Shown here piece by piece: positions 39,201 through 48,046 of a stretch of 64,000 bases of DNA (position 1 is its first letter; the number at the start of each line of letters is the position of its first letter). The stretch covers positions 18,256,408-18,320,407 of the forward strand of contig CM076662.1 of NCBI GenBank assembly GCA_038496675.1. The letters run 5' to 3'. Both the position numbers and the translations under genes were made by a program. A model generated the notes under the pieces. The model was not told the DNA's origin, did no database searches, and saw only the letters and a list, made by a program, of their open reading frames with translations. The DNA is from Rachycentron canadum (taxonomy: Eukaryota > Chordata > Actinopteri > Carangiformes > Rachycentridae).

Positions 39201-40850
39201 TTTTTTTTTTTTTTTACTCTTGTGTGTATTATTTTTTTCCTCCCTCGCTGCTGTGAGTCTTGGTCTCTGGCGTCAAATTGTTATTTGTTCTTTTTCCAGC
39301 TTGACGCCACACCATATGGCTCCAGAGAATCGAAAATGGAAACAGTGAAAATTAATGCTTTGCCTCCCTCCCATCCTTCGCCAACTCCCTGTTTCCCTTA
39401 CTCGGGCTGCAACAATGAAGCTTATCAAAAGTAGATGTTGGGATTGTGTGGATCACAGGCCAAACCCCACTCTGACAAGCTCCCTTCATCTAATCAAATA
39501 TCAATTATTTTTTGTAACTACTGAGCAGCAAAACAAATTTTCTTCTAGAAAAGTAAAACAGCCTAATGAGAGAAGATTCCCCCCACTGCTTTCACTGGCC
39601 CAGCACTAGTTGAGGGCTTGAATGTTAAGACAATACAGTGGAGTGTCCTTGCTCCTTACAATAGCTGCTGTTCTTGTCAGCCGGCTCTGCACAACGTAAA
39701 TTTGCTGCAGCTTTGACCTTGGAGTCCTAGTGTTTGGCAGGGTATTTCAGACCTCCCTCAACGACCATTAGCATCCTCCATGGCCATGTTAATTAGCTCC
39801 AATCAATCAGATGGGTAGCTGTTAATTGATTGTACTGGTGAATTGAATACGCAACACAAAATGTCTGTAGTGGAGGCAGACAGCTTGAGTGTATAGGTCT
39901 CTGTCCTTGGCAGTGGGATGTGAATGGTTCTATCAGTGGAGGCCGGCAAAAGCTTTTCTGCTCCTCTCCCCCAGCTGTTCCTCCCTCTATTTTCTGAACC
40001 TAATATTTCAATTTTTTTTTCCTTCTACATTCTTCATGTCTGGTTTTCTTTCTCAAAAGAAGCTGCATTCTTTTCATTGTGTCTTTTTTTCTTCCTCTCT
40101 TCCTCTTTTTTTTTTTTTTTGGAGACAAAAACTCTCATACAGGTTTCCCGGCAGATACGAACAAAAATTTCCTGCTTGTTTCAATTTTTTCTGTGGCCTT
40201 GATTTCTATCGAAGGCTACTCAAACGTTAAAGTATTAAATAAAGTGGTTATTAAATTCTGGGCTGTGTCAATTAGTTATTTAATCAATTGGTTGATAATG
40301 AAATTAATTTTCAACAACATCAATACATTTATTATTAAGTCTAAAATATTCATTTCCTACATTCTGATACATTTGCATATCCCAGCTACTTAGATGAATA
40401 AATGATGTGATGGTAATTTTCATACTTTTTGGGTTGATGGTCAGACAAAAACAATAGCAATATGAAGATGTTTCCTTGGACTATAGAAACTTACAACTGC
40501 CATATTTCACACAATTTTCCACGGTAGTAGGTCAGGCTAAAGGAGCAATTGATGCCAAACCATATGCCACAAATATTGTTTGATTTATCAATATTTTTGG
40601 TGAGGTTGCTGAAATTCAACAGTGTTTTAACACTTGAAGACATATTTTTTTTTAGAAATATCTGTTTCCTTCAACGGTTTCAACCTCTTTTCCCTGACTT
40701 TATGTTACTACTTCTCTTCTAATGTTTCTCTCCCTCACTTCCCTCTTGACATATGCTCCTCTCTCCTCGGCTGTGCTGACGTGGCTTCCTGTCACAGTTG
40801 ATCCATCTCCTTCTGCTCTTCCTTACTCCAAGGACTTGGGTTTACGCATG

Positions 40851-40882
<32 letters not shown>

Positions 40883-43800
40883 TGCACACGCACACACGCC
40901 TCTGCCTACCATTGTCACAGAGGTAAACTGCCCCCGATGGCCACGTGCTCCCAGTCACCTCTTATGAAGATTCCTGCCTCGTCCTCCAGGTGTTGCTCTC
41001 TCAGCTCCTCTTTTCGTCTTCCTGCGAGCTACTTTGTCACCATGGCTGAAGCTGAAAGTGTCCCAACTCAGATTTTTATTATGTCACTATATGAGGCTTC
41101 TAGTAAATTAATAGCAGGAAAACAAACACATATGATTTGGAGCACATTTGTGGCCATGCGAAAGCTGTTTGAAATGTTCGATCAGTATTCATGTGATTAT
41201 GTCAGAGGCTCCATAGGACAGATTGCTGTTATGATAGCTCTGTGTCCTTTTGACACAGGAAAACATGGAGAATGACAGCTCAAGCATGCTGGCAAATTTA
41301 ATTTGGATTTGGGGTGAAGCCTCTGTTTCAACAGAGCAAGAGCAAACATTTCAAAATTGAGCAACGTTTGAAACGTTGAAGGGTTTTTCTTTCAGAATCA
41401 GGGCAAAACTCAACACCCTGAACACAAATGTGCTTTTTGTGAACCTGACAATGTTTTGGGCCATAAATAATGTTTCAGTGGAGTAAGGATGGACGTCTGT
41501 CCATATTGATATCAGGGTTTGTTATATAAAGACACAGTGTTAGACTGCTCAGATGTCTACAAGCAATGTCTACATCTGGACCCCTGTCACTGGTTAGGGC
41601 TTCAATTGGACATGAGCTGTGAGCAGTTGAACCAAATTGTGAAAGATTTTTTTTCATTAAATGAATAATGACAAGGAAAAAAAAAAAGTATGAAAAATCT
41701 CATATAACAAATATGAAAAAAACATGAGTGTTTTTTATGCCTTAGTGCAGACGACAGCTGTTGCCAGAGGCCGTTATGTTTTCATGTTGTCTGTATGTAT
41801 GTATGTCAGTCCGGCTCTTGTGAGCGTGATATCTCAGCAACGCCTTGAGGGAGTTTCTTCAAATTTCATGCAAACGTCCACTTAGACTTAGATCAGATGA
41901 ACTGATTAGATTTTGGTGGTCAAAGGTCAAAGTAACCTCTTGAATATGATATTTGATGAGAGCTTCAGTGTTGTGGCTCAAGTGCTGTTTTTTTTATTTC
42001 ACTCCACTGTAATAATAGTCTAAGGTGAAGACACCATATTTCTCACAAAAAGCTTAATTTTGCCAAAAAAGACACTTAATGTGTTTTTATTAAATTGTAT
42101 TATGCAAATCTAGACATGGATATAAACAGCAGCTGGACTGGTTGGCAGAGGTATACAATTGGAAGGTTTTTGACTAATTGTTAGTTCCCTAAGAGGTCAA
42201 TGCTATCAAGGTAGTATTTGTCCATAATAGTAATTTGTGTGTCAAATTGACCTCACCTCCACAAACAGATGCACTCATCACTGAAATTGAACTCCATCCA
42301 GTTTCCCTGTTTAAAAATTGGTGTGACAAAGCTCTATGTCCTGTGCAAACATTTTGAAAGGGTCACATCAGATACAGGAGCAAAGCAACAAAAAATGTGT
42401 TAACGAGCAGTTTTTGGAGACCTTGCTTGATATAATAGTTTTGTGTTGAGAATATATCCCTCTCTCGTAGTGCAGTGAGACCACTATTTGAATCTGGTTT
42501 TACTGTTGGAAAATCTGATTTTATAAGCCACTATGCAATCAAACTGATGGATCTGTGCTTTCACAACTCACTGTTTATCTGCATCAGCTTTTTCCCCCCC
42601 TCAAAATATGTATATAACATTGAATAGTAATAAATAAATAAGCAACAATCATATCTAAAGTTGGGAAAAAAAAAACAGTCTTGAATGATTTAACACTCTA
42701 AAATAGGTTCAATAGGACTGTGTGGGTGTGGTTTGATCAGACTTGATTAATAGTTCCCTGGCAGCACAAGGACACAGGTCCACATATGATATCAGAGTCT
42801 GATTCATAATGCATTATCCTGATTGATGTGTGGAAGTACATCAATTTTTCAACTTGGTCCTGCTATGTGAAATAGCCATAAATGTCCAACTCGTTCAAAT
42901 GTGTTCACAAAATATTCCATTATTCAGGATTTTTTTTTTTTTCAAAAATGACTGAGAAAACAGGTTTCAGAGCCTTTAACACTTTGCTGTTTGTGAACTG
43001 AATGCTGACTTTGATGTCTTGTCTGACGCCAGACAAACAAAGCCAAAATCTGTCGTCTGAGATGTTTGAGTCTGTCGCTCTCACACAAAGCACAATTGAA
43101 TCAGATGTGGGAACCATCTCTTTGGTCTGAGCTCCACTGACTCTTTTGTTCAGTGAAGTCACTGCTTGTTGAAGTTTTCCACAGCCTAACCTGCAACTTG
43201 GTTTCTGTCAGACACAATAGACTGTTGATACAGTCCGTTAACATTTTCACACCCCAACATTTCATGTTGCTCCACAATGCTACATTTTTTGTTGCTTTTT
43301 TTTGCATTGTTCTGGTTGTGTGCCCAGGGTCATGTCCTGTTGGAAGGTGAAGAATCTGCCCAGGCTGAGTTACTAAATGTTGAAGACCAGATTCACATGA
43401 AGGATATCTCTGTTCTTTTCTCTCTTTATCTTTGAAGTTTCTCCCATATCCACACATGATCTCACCTCACCACAGGTTCAGTTCGGTCTCTCGGCTAAGT
43501 CTGGGTAGAATCCAGGTTGTTTCAAACTTCTTCCTTGTAAGAATGATGGAGGCCACTGTGCTCTTGGGAACTTTGAATGCAGCAGAAATTTCTCAGGTCT
43601 GTCTCGACACAATCCTGCATGCACTGAGCTCTCAGATATTTTGACTTCATGGCTTGGTTTTTGCCTTGTTAAGCAGTATCAGCTGTGAGACCTATTGCAG
43701 ACAGGCGTGAGCTTTTCCAAATGAACCGACTCAGATCAAGGTGTCAAAACTCAACGAGAAAGTCTTAAGTGTAGATTGATGTGGGAAAAAAAATGAATTT

Positions 43801-46646
43801 TAGCTTTGTGTTACAACATGAAATGTGAGAATGAAGTGGTCTGAATACTTTATGAATGCATGTAGGGAAGATGATTGAATGACTGATGATTATAAGCCTG
43901 AAAATCTGCAATTTTCTTTTATTCTTTCAGCTGTGGTTATAGTTTCACATTGTTGGTCGATTTATTAGAAAAAAATTTAATGCAATCTGAAAATGACTTA
44001 AATCTGCAGTGTTAAAGCAGCTTTATTCTTTGCTTTGGACCTCCAGGCTTGACTCTGTCACACTATCCCTGGCCTGGAGCTTTGGGCTGATGTCAACTCC
44101 AAAGGCCTCACTGTCTCTGCCTTAGCATTCTGGATGGCAGTCAAGCTGTATTGATTTGACTTGATTGAGCTGTTAAATAAATTTTGAGTCAGACGTAATC
44201 CAATTTTACTCGCTGTCCACAGTCTTTCTACATTAGACATTGGCAGCATTGTCACGTAAGCTGGAGGTTGGATTGAAGACAGCCTTGAGAGGACAGTACC
44301 CTGCAAAGAGAGGTTGCACAGAGGCATGAGTGCACGGTTTGTGAAATTATTTTTGAGGTTATTTAGAGCTGTTAAACTAATAGGAAATAACAGTCATTTT
44401 CACCTGCCAAAGAAATTGATATTCATTATCCGAAGAGACATGTAATCATACCTGTAAATGCTATTTTGTGATTGGAATCGAGTGCAGTGTTATTTTAAGA
44501 CTTCCTGTATAATACACTGGGTCAAGTTCGTTATCACCCCCCTCTCCATGAGCTGGGATAGTGCTGCTTTGTGTAGCAGGATCATTACAGTCAGCCATTG
44601 AACAGCCTGTTTGAAACGGAGCCATTGTTGTGCCTTGATTCGATTGGCAGAGATGGACAGAGGGCATATAGTCAGTGGGGAGAAAAAAACTGAAAATTAT
44701 TGAGCTGTTAAAGTGTTATGGTCTCAGCCAGTGGATATTTTAGCTGTGAAAGACTTATTTTACTCACATTTGGTGCCTAGTGGGTTGCAACTTCAGACAC
44801 AGCACATATTAACACACACTACAGTACGTGCCAGTCTCTTATTTTGTATGCACGAATACACCAAAGGGGCCATTGTACTTATGCCAATTCAGCAGTTAAC
44901 ACTCTAAAGAGTAAAATCCAGCAAAATATTATCCGCTGGAGTTGTACAGATCAATTTACGTATAAATTGCAAGGTAATTAGACAGTTTCAGCCCTGAACT
45001 ACCATGAGTCATCAGGATTAAATGAAATGCTACTCTATCTCTACTGTACTCGATAAAGGTGCATACCCTGGTTATTTTATGGTTTTTATAGTGCCACAAA
45101 AACCTGATGTTTTCTTCCAGGTTTCTGATGAAGTGTGAAATGCTGATCTGGATGGAAATTAAGGATTTTGTTGCTGCTGTTGGACACTAAAACTTAACTT
45201 GGGTATCAGATCATAAGTTTTAATAATTAATTTTTGGCTAGTACAGGTCAGAAAAACTCAAATTAGTACAGATACGGCCAGACATCCCTGACGTCTGATT
45301 TTCTAGTTAAGTTGTTAAGTTTTCAAAAAAGTCTTGCTACCAACACATTTCAGTCAGTAGGGTATTGACTCTGTCTGGGTCTCGACCAACCTTTGAATAA
45401 ACAAATAGCTGGTTCAAGCTGACTAGATGCTGCAATGTGTTAATTCGCTAGTTGCTAACTTAGTCTCTCTGTTGTTTGGCACTGGACAGTGTCCAGGGGG
45501 TTTATCAAAGCTTGTGCTGGAAGTGGTTGTCTATGGAGAGCTGGACAGAACAGTGCGTTATCATCCAGACAGGAAATGTGAAAATCAAAACAATGAGCTA
45601 AAAGTGGCTAAAAGGCTCCATGGTGATCATTAATAAAGATTGTAGATAATGCAGGTAACTGGCCTTTGGATGTGGTGAGACTGTGAGGGTTCGGGTTCAC
45701 ACCTGTGGCTCATTCTCCAGGGCCTGTCAGTCTGGCTCCAGCTCCTTCTGCAGTGTGTATGAATATGTCAAGCCCATATGGGTGTGCTTGAGAAGGAGGA
45801 AATATACACTGGGTACTGTAGTAGCGCCGAGGCACTTGTGTAGCAGCTTTCCTGTACTGTGTGACGATCTACCATTGTGTGTACAGTTTGACTCAAGCAG
45901 ACTTGGAGTGCGTGATGTGTGTTCATCCTCTTTGCCAAGTCTTGGGGTTCTGGCTTTAGGGGATGCCTTTTCTGACTGGTGATTTCCCAACTGGATAATG
46001 ACAGCTTGTATAGCGACGGATAACAGAAATCTCTTAAGTGTGTCCTCACAGCCTATCTGTAGCTTTGTCGCCAGCGGAGGAGTTAGAAAGATTTTTTTAG
46101 AGGTTAAATCTCATCTCTCCGCAGAATATTGCAGCTGCATTAGCATATAAATGTGCTCCTTGTGAGATGCATGTTTAATATGGGTGAGATTTAAAAGTAT
46201 AATCATACACAAAGTGATGATGTGGCAGTGAATGGGACAAACACAAGACAGGGGAGGTGTACTGATGAGCTTTACCACCCGCTTTTTGTGCGAACCTTTG
46301 TGTTTGTATGTGTGAGACAACAGATAATGTACATAAAGTGTTTGTAGAGATAAAGTGAGCCTATGTGTGACTCTGCGCCTTCCTGCCTGTGTGAATGACA
46401 GAACAATCAGCCGTGGCCTTAACAGGAGAAATATACACACTATTACTAACTTGCAATCTCTCCCCGCTCCTCTCCTCTTTCTCCCCTACCTCACCTTACC
46501 TCGCCCAAACCCCTCCCCTCCCCCATCAGAAACCAAAGCAGAAAGACTGGCATCCTCCTGATGGCTTCATCCTGGGCCTGTGGACTCTGATCCTCCTGGT
46601 GTTTTTCAAGACCTACGGCGTAAAGCACCTCAAACACATCTTCTGA
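20446..46646 (+). CDS. pigk: PIGK, GPI-anchor transamidase catalytic subunit (complete, 11 exons)
   Basis: PIGK is the C13 (legumain/caspase-like) cysteine protease that cleaves the C-terminal GPI signal of a precursor and, with PIGT, PIGS, PIGU and GPAA1, joins the new C-terminus to GPI in the ER lumen. Eleven plus-strand exons splice in frame to 383 residues; the human protein is 395, and most of the difference is a shorter signal region. Residues 1-18 form a signal peptide with hydrophobic core ILNLLTLFSTYLLA. The catalytic His is about residue 155 (TGHGGNG, across the exon 5/6 junction) and the catalytic Cys about 197 (IIDTCQGASMYE, exon 7). Cys about 83 (LADDMACN) matches the Cys that I recall bonding PIGT. 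Residues 357-372 (GFILGLWTLILLVFFK) form the single C-terminal membrane segment, followed by a short basic tail. Introns 9 and 10 (6.6 and 11.3 kb) make up most of the gene. Identification is near certain. Confidence 0.98.
20716..20769 (+). CDS. pigk: PIGK exon 2
   Basis: This 54-base exon reads EHAGQFFSSGHTNNWAVL, the start of the mature C13 protease fold. The acceptor is TTCCAG and the donor GTGAGG; both ends are phase 0. Intron 1 is only 204 bases. Confidence 0.96.
20907..20998 (+). CDS. pigk: PIGK exon 3
   Basis: The exon encodes VCTSRFWFNYRHVANTLS, then VYRSVKRLGIPD and two bases of a Ser codon. The acceptor is ACTCAG and the donor GTAACT. The block is nearly invariant across vertebrate PIGK. 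Confidence 0.97.
20999..21950. other. PIGK intron 3
   Basis: The intron contains a run of about 27 T (21184-21210) and a detached Tc1-like terminal end (21418-21512). A run of 14 A lies near 21791. Introns 1 (20512-20715) and 2 (20770-20906) are short and carry no visible feature. Confidence 0.6.
21418..21512. mobile_element. Tc1-like transposon terminal fragment
   Basis: GGGGTCTGAACACTTTCTTA followed by ATGCGCTGCA matches the terminal inverted repeat of the Tc1-like family whose fuller remnant is at 43231-43862 (GTGGTCTGAATACTTTATG, then AATGCATG). Only this end is found in PIGK intron 3. No transposase sequence accompanies it. Confidence 0.65.
21951..22086 (+). CDS. pigk: PIGK exon 4
   Basis: The exon follows a long T-rich acceptor (TTTTTTCCAG). 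It encodes HIVLMLADDMACNHRNPKP, then VFSHKNMELNVYGDDVEVDY and RGYE. It carries the conserved Cys (about residue 83) that in human PIGK is reported to bond PIGT. The donor GTTGGT departs from consensus at position 3, but the frame fixes the boundary. Confidence 0.96.
22087..23072. other. PIGK intron 4
   Basis: The intron is 986 bases of AT-rich DNA. A weak ATTAGTC-type trace (AATTAGTCGATTAG) lies near 22160. Nothing else was recognised. Confidence 0.5.
23073..23184 (+). CDS. pigk: PIGK exon 5
   Basis: The exon encodes VTVENFLRVLTGRLPP, then STPRSKRLLSDDRSNILIY and LT plus one base of Gly. The acceptor is TTAACAG and the donor GTAATT. It ends just before the catalytic His. Confidence 0.97.
23185..24209. 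other. PIGK intron 5, with two adjacent hairpins
   Basis: The intron is 1025 bases. At 23891-23951 two perfect inverted repeats lie back to back (see that entry). T runs lie near 23611 and 23841. No other feature was seen. Confidence 0.6.
23891..23951. repeat. Two adjacent perfect hairpins
   Basis: The first has 14-base arms TATTAGTATCTACA (23891-23904) and TGTAGATACTAATA (23909-23922) with a 4-base loop. The second has 10-base arms ACTATGATGT (23927-23936) and ACATCATAGT (23942-23951) with a 5-base loop. Both are perfect. Origin is unknown: a palindromic MITE remnant or a structured intronic RNA are both possible. Confidence 0.85.
24210..24306 (+). CDS. pigk: PIGK exon 6 (catalytic His)
   Basis: The exon begins with the split Gly codon followed by HGGNGFLKFQDSEEI, then SNVELADAFEQMWQKR. 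The His in GHGG is the catalytic base of the clan CD cysteine protease dyad. The acceptor is CAACAG and the donor GTAAAT. Confidence 0.97.
24307..25082. other. PIGK intron 6
   Basis: This 776-base AT-rich intron shows no repeat, RNA or exon that I can recognise. Confidence 0.5.
25083..25200 (+). CDS. pigk: PIGK exon 7 (catalytic Cys)
   Basis: The exon encodes YNELLFIIDTCQGASMYE, then RFYSPNLMALASSQVGEDSL and S. The Cys of DTCQGAS is the nucleophile that forms the acyl-enzyme with the substrate omega residue before transfer to GPI. The acceptor is CTGCAG and the donor GTGAGT. Confidence 0.98.
25201..26701. other. PIGK intron 7
   Basis: This 1.5-kb AT-rich intron shows nothing recognised beyond simple A/T-rich text. 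Confidence 0.5.
26702..26812 (+). CDS. pigk: PIGK exon 8
   Basis: The exon encodes HQPDLAIGVHLMDRYTFY, then LLEFLEDIHPASKTNMNDL. The acceptor is TTTCTAG and the donor GTGAGG; 37 codons, phase 0 at both ends. It closes the protease core. Confidence 0.97.
26813..28368. other. PIGK intron 8
   Basis: The intron contains an ATTAGTC-type copy at 26991-27198, a palindromic AT block at 28154-28187 and a run of T at 28249-28267. The region 27230-27870 is complex, non-repetitive sequence with short open frames but no recognised protein. Confidence 0.5.
26991..27198 (-). repeat. ATTAGTC-type teleost repeat, copy 2 (inverted)
   Basis: The block runs from CTGAAAATTAATCAAAAACA to AATAGTCATTAGTTGCAGCC, the inverse of the copy at 14642-14820. 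It is internally interrupted by T-rich low complexity. Confidence 0.6.
28369..28541 (+). CDS. pigk: PIGK exon 9
   Basis: The exon encodes FKVCPKSQCVSTPGHRTD, then LFLRDPGSVLITDFFGSV, RKVEITMETINLTD and PIEQLEE plus two bases. The acceptor is CCCTAG and the donor GTAAGC. The last third begins the poorly conserved linker to the membrane anchor. Confidence 0.97.
30885..31075 (-). repeat. ATTAGTC-type teleost repeat, copy 3 (inverted)
   Basis: GCGATTAGTCAGTTAATGG, then TTTGATAATCATTCCC and AACATTTGCTAATTAAAGC follow the inverted order of the family. The outer ends are degraded. Confidence 0.55.
33585..33639. repeat. Near-perfect 55-base hairpin
   Basis: The arms TTTTGTCCTCACATGACA (33585-33602) and TGTCATGTGAGGACAAAA (33622-33639) are exact reverse complements. 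The 19-base loop itself contains TGACC-TT-GGTCA, so the stem can nearly continue to the tip. The size is like a short pre-miRNA or a small palindromic MITE. It lies in PIGK intron 9 on either strand. Confidence 0.9.
35126..35201 (+). CDS. pigk: PIGK exon 10
   Basis: This 76-base exon completes a split Asn and encodes AENGELQKEMQSYADQ, then LPVSEIIHQ. The acceptor is TTTCAG and the donor GTAAGA. It lies 6.6 kb after exon 9 and forms the variable stalk before the membrane segment. The end, SEIIHQ, matches the conserved AQIIHQ-like segment of other vertebrates. Confidence 0.95.
35960..36345 (-). mobile_element. LINE coding fragment, degraded
   Basis: Read on the minus strand, across frameshifts, it contains TVPWKDQMEE (about 36333-36304), KYEPVEQW (about 36286-36263) and KPTTEAAEKACKLLW (about 36150-36104). 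I recognise this order from the C-terminal end of a LINE-type polyprotein widespread in fish (LTVPWEDRIEEA, CEPVEVG, TTEAAERA). No reverse transcriptase core is present and the frame is broken. Confidence 0.55.
37543..37620 (-). mobile_element. LINE 3' tail (Rex1/CR1-like)
   Basis: On the minus strand the block ends AATTTCCCTCAGGATAAATA followed by AAGTATCTATCTATCTATTG. This is the frequent teleost LINE 3' end, where an AATAAA-like signal runs into (TATC)n. The 5' extent of the element beyond 37620 is unclear. The clade is from memory. Confidence 0.5.
39300..39434 (+). other. Possible alternative terminal exon of PIGK
   Basis: A good acceptor (TTCTTTTTCCAG) at 39288-39299 is followed by 44 open codons (LDATPYGSRESKMETVKI, then NALPPSHPSPTPCFPYSG and a short end) and a TAG at 39432-39434. 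Splicing from PIGK exon 10 would be in frame and would replace the membrane anchor with a soluble tail. I know of no such isoform and see no clear poly(A) signal, so this may be chance. Confidence 0.15.
40265..40530 (-). repeat. ATTAGTC-type teleost repeat, copy 4 (inverted, interrupted)
   Basis: TGTCAATTAGTTATTTAATC starts the copy, and TTTTTGGGTTGATGGTCAGA followed by AAGATGTTTCCTTGGACTA continues it. The order matches the family as I recall it, with degraded middle sequence. Confidence 0.5.
40851..40898. repeat. (CA)n microsatellite
   Basis: About 20 CA units with GC and TG interruptions; low complexity. Confidence 0.9.
41745..41985 (+). repeat. Teleost interspersed repeat (ATATCTCAGCAACGCCTTGAG family)
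   Basis: GGCCGTTATGTTTTCATG, then GTATGTATGTATGTCAGTC, GTGATATCTCAGCAACGCC and GGTGGTCAAAGGTCAAAG occur in the order of a common fish repeat that I recall. It encodes no protein. Confidence 0.55.
43231..43862 (-). mobile_element. Tc1/mariner-like element, internally deleted
   Basis: Both ends match one inverted repeat: CAGTCCGTTAACATTTTCAC at the left, and the reverse of GGTCTGAATACTTTATGAAT then GCATG at the right. Each end is flanked by TA, the Tc1 target duplication. On the minus strand, remnants of transposase are visible: a helix-turn-helix-like piece around 43500-43567 and, nearer the left end (about 43325-43360), the segment LGRFFTFQQD of the catalytic domain. The sequence between is deleted and frames are broken, so it is a dead copy of about 630 bases. 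Confidence 0.75.
46530..46646 (+). CDS. pigk: PIGK exon 11 (membrane anchor and stop)
   Basis: The exon follows a C-rich acceptor (CCCCCATCAG), 11.3 kb after exon 10. It encodes KPKQKDWHPPDGFILGLW, then TLILLVFFKTYGVKHLKHIF and the stop TGA at 46644-46646. The hydrophobic run is the single transmembrane segment that holds the protease domain in the ER lumen; the tail KHLKHIF is the conserved short C-terminus. Confidence 0.98.
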   Translation, partial: KPKQKDWHPPDGFILGLWTLILLVFFKTYGVKHLKHIF

Positions 46647-48019
46647 GGCCCCAGCATTTACGCTGCTGGATATCTGAAGACTTGAAGCTGCAGACCAGGA
46701 GCTTTTGCTGAAGGTGCAGTTTGTGACAGGGTTATTTTCCTGAAAACAAAAAGAAGATGAATGGCACCACAACTCCTTGTTCACACATTATGTGATGCTA
46801 TTGGTGCCTTTTTTTTTTTTTTACTTTGGAATGATTGCTCTCTATTGATGAAATATAAACATTTGTGTAATATTTCAGATGTGACATGGAAGAAAGGACA
46901 AATACTTCAAAGTGGTGCATCAAATATGCAAAGCCCCAACTCTGCATGGGCATACCATGAGCGGTACTGCCATTTTAAAATGTTTGCTTAACTGTGTGGT
47001 TTTGAAGAGGACTGAAACTTATTTATTTTTTTCTGTCAAAAGTTCTGTTTTGTCAAGCCATTGCATAATCGAGTTGATTTGGTTATAAATGCACTGAATT
47101 GAGTCTGCAGATAAGAATTTAATTTATTTTCAAGAGCGCGCTGCTCTGCATATTTCAGCAGCAGCAGCCTTTTTGTTTAAGTGCTACTCAGAACGTCCGC
47201 TAGGTCAGAAAAGGAAAATGTGGGATGAGGGCAGGCTGATTGGTTGTGAGTGGGCTGTGGAGAGATTACTATTTAATGTCTCCCCTGTCCATATACATTA
47301 CACCTCTTGACCGTCATATCGCGCTTGTGAAGGATAACAATCGCACATAATCCCATCTCGCATGATGGACCCATCCACTTTCCCATTCACCAAATTGCCC
47401 TCCCTGTGGAAACATCCATTAGCTCTCCAGCCTTGTACTCCACTGATTGTATTCTGGGTGATGGACAGCCATTTCCCTGGCCATTCTGCGTCTCGCGCTA
47501 CAGCAGCGATAAGTGAGTGATAACCAAGTAAGCTGCCGGCTGTCCCAAATGAATCTCGTCTATGCTGGGACATGTCCCCCCCCCCTCCCCTCTGGCTTTC
47601 TCTCCATCTGCAACCACTCTGCATTAGGCTCATTGTTGGGGGGAGTGACTGATGCTCAAAGCATTTGAATTGAACCACTGATAGTTTATCTTTGCTCTTT
47701 GGCGCCAAGGCCCACCCATCAGGTGCACATTGCCACTCTCCCTGGTGTCTGAAGTGGAAAATAGATGGAGCTAGAAACCATAAGTATCAGAAAGCAGCTG
47801 CTGTGTCAGCCACTGTGTACATTTTCTTATGCATTATTTATCCAACACTTGTTTCCTTTTCCTTTTTCCTTCCTGTTTCTTATTTCCTGTAATCTCATCC
47901 CCCCTGTTCCCCTTTTAAAGACTGCAAGCACATTTTATTGCCTCAGTTGGTAGGATTTTGATGATTCTGATTAAAGATGAAACATGGAATCAAAAGGAAT
48001 ACATTTGTCTTTAACTACC

Positions 48020-48046
48020 TTTTTTTTTTTTTTTTTTTTTTTTTTT
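48020..48046. repeat. Poly(T) tract
   Basis: An uninterrupted run of about 27 T. It could be the reverse tail of a retroposed sequence, but no adjacent element was recognised. Confidence 0.85.

Larger units (their letters stand above)
35202..46529. other. PIGK intron 10
   Basis: This 11.3-kb intron carries a LINE coding fragment (35960-36345), a LINE 3' tail (37543-37620), an ATTAGTC-type copy (40265-40530), a CA microsatellite (40851-40898), a fish repeat (41745-41985) and a Tc1-like element (43231-43862). A possible alternative exon lies at 39300-39434. Runs of T occur near 39199 and 40109. The rest is unassigned. Confidence 0.55.

Noticed and set aside
47298..47708. 136-codon minus-strand open frame as a gene
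   Set aside because: No recognisable family and no splice context. Kept only as an unassigned block worth a conservation test.
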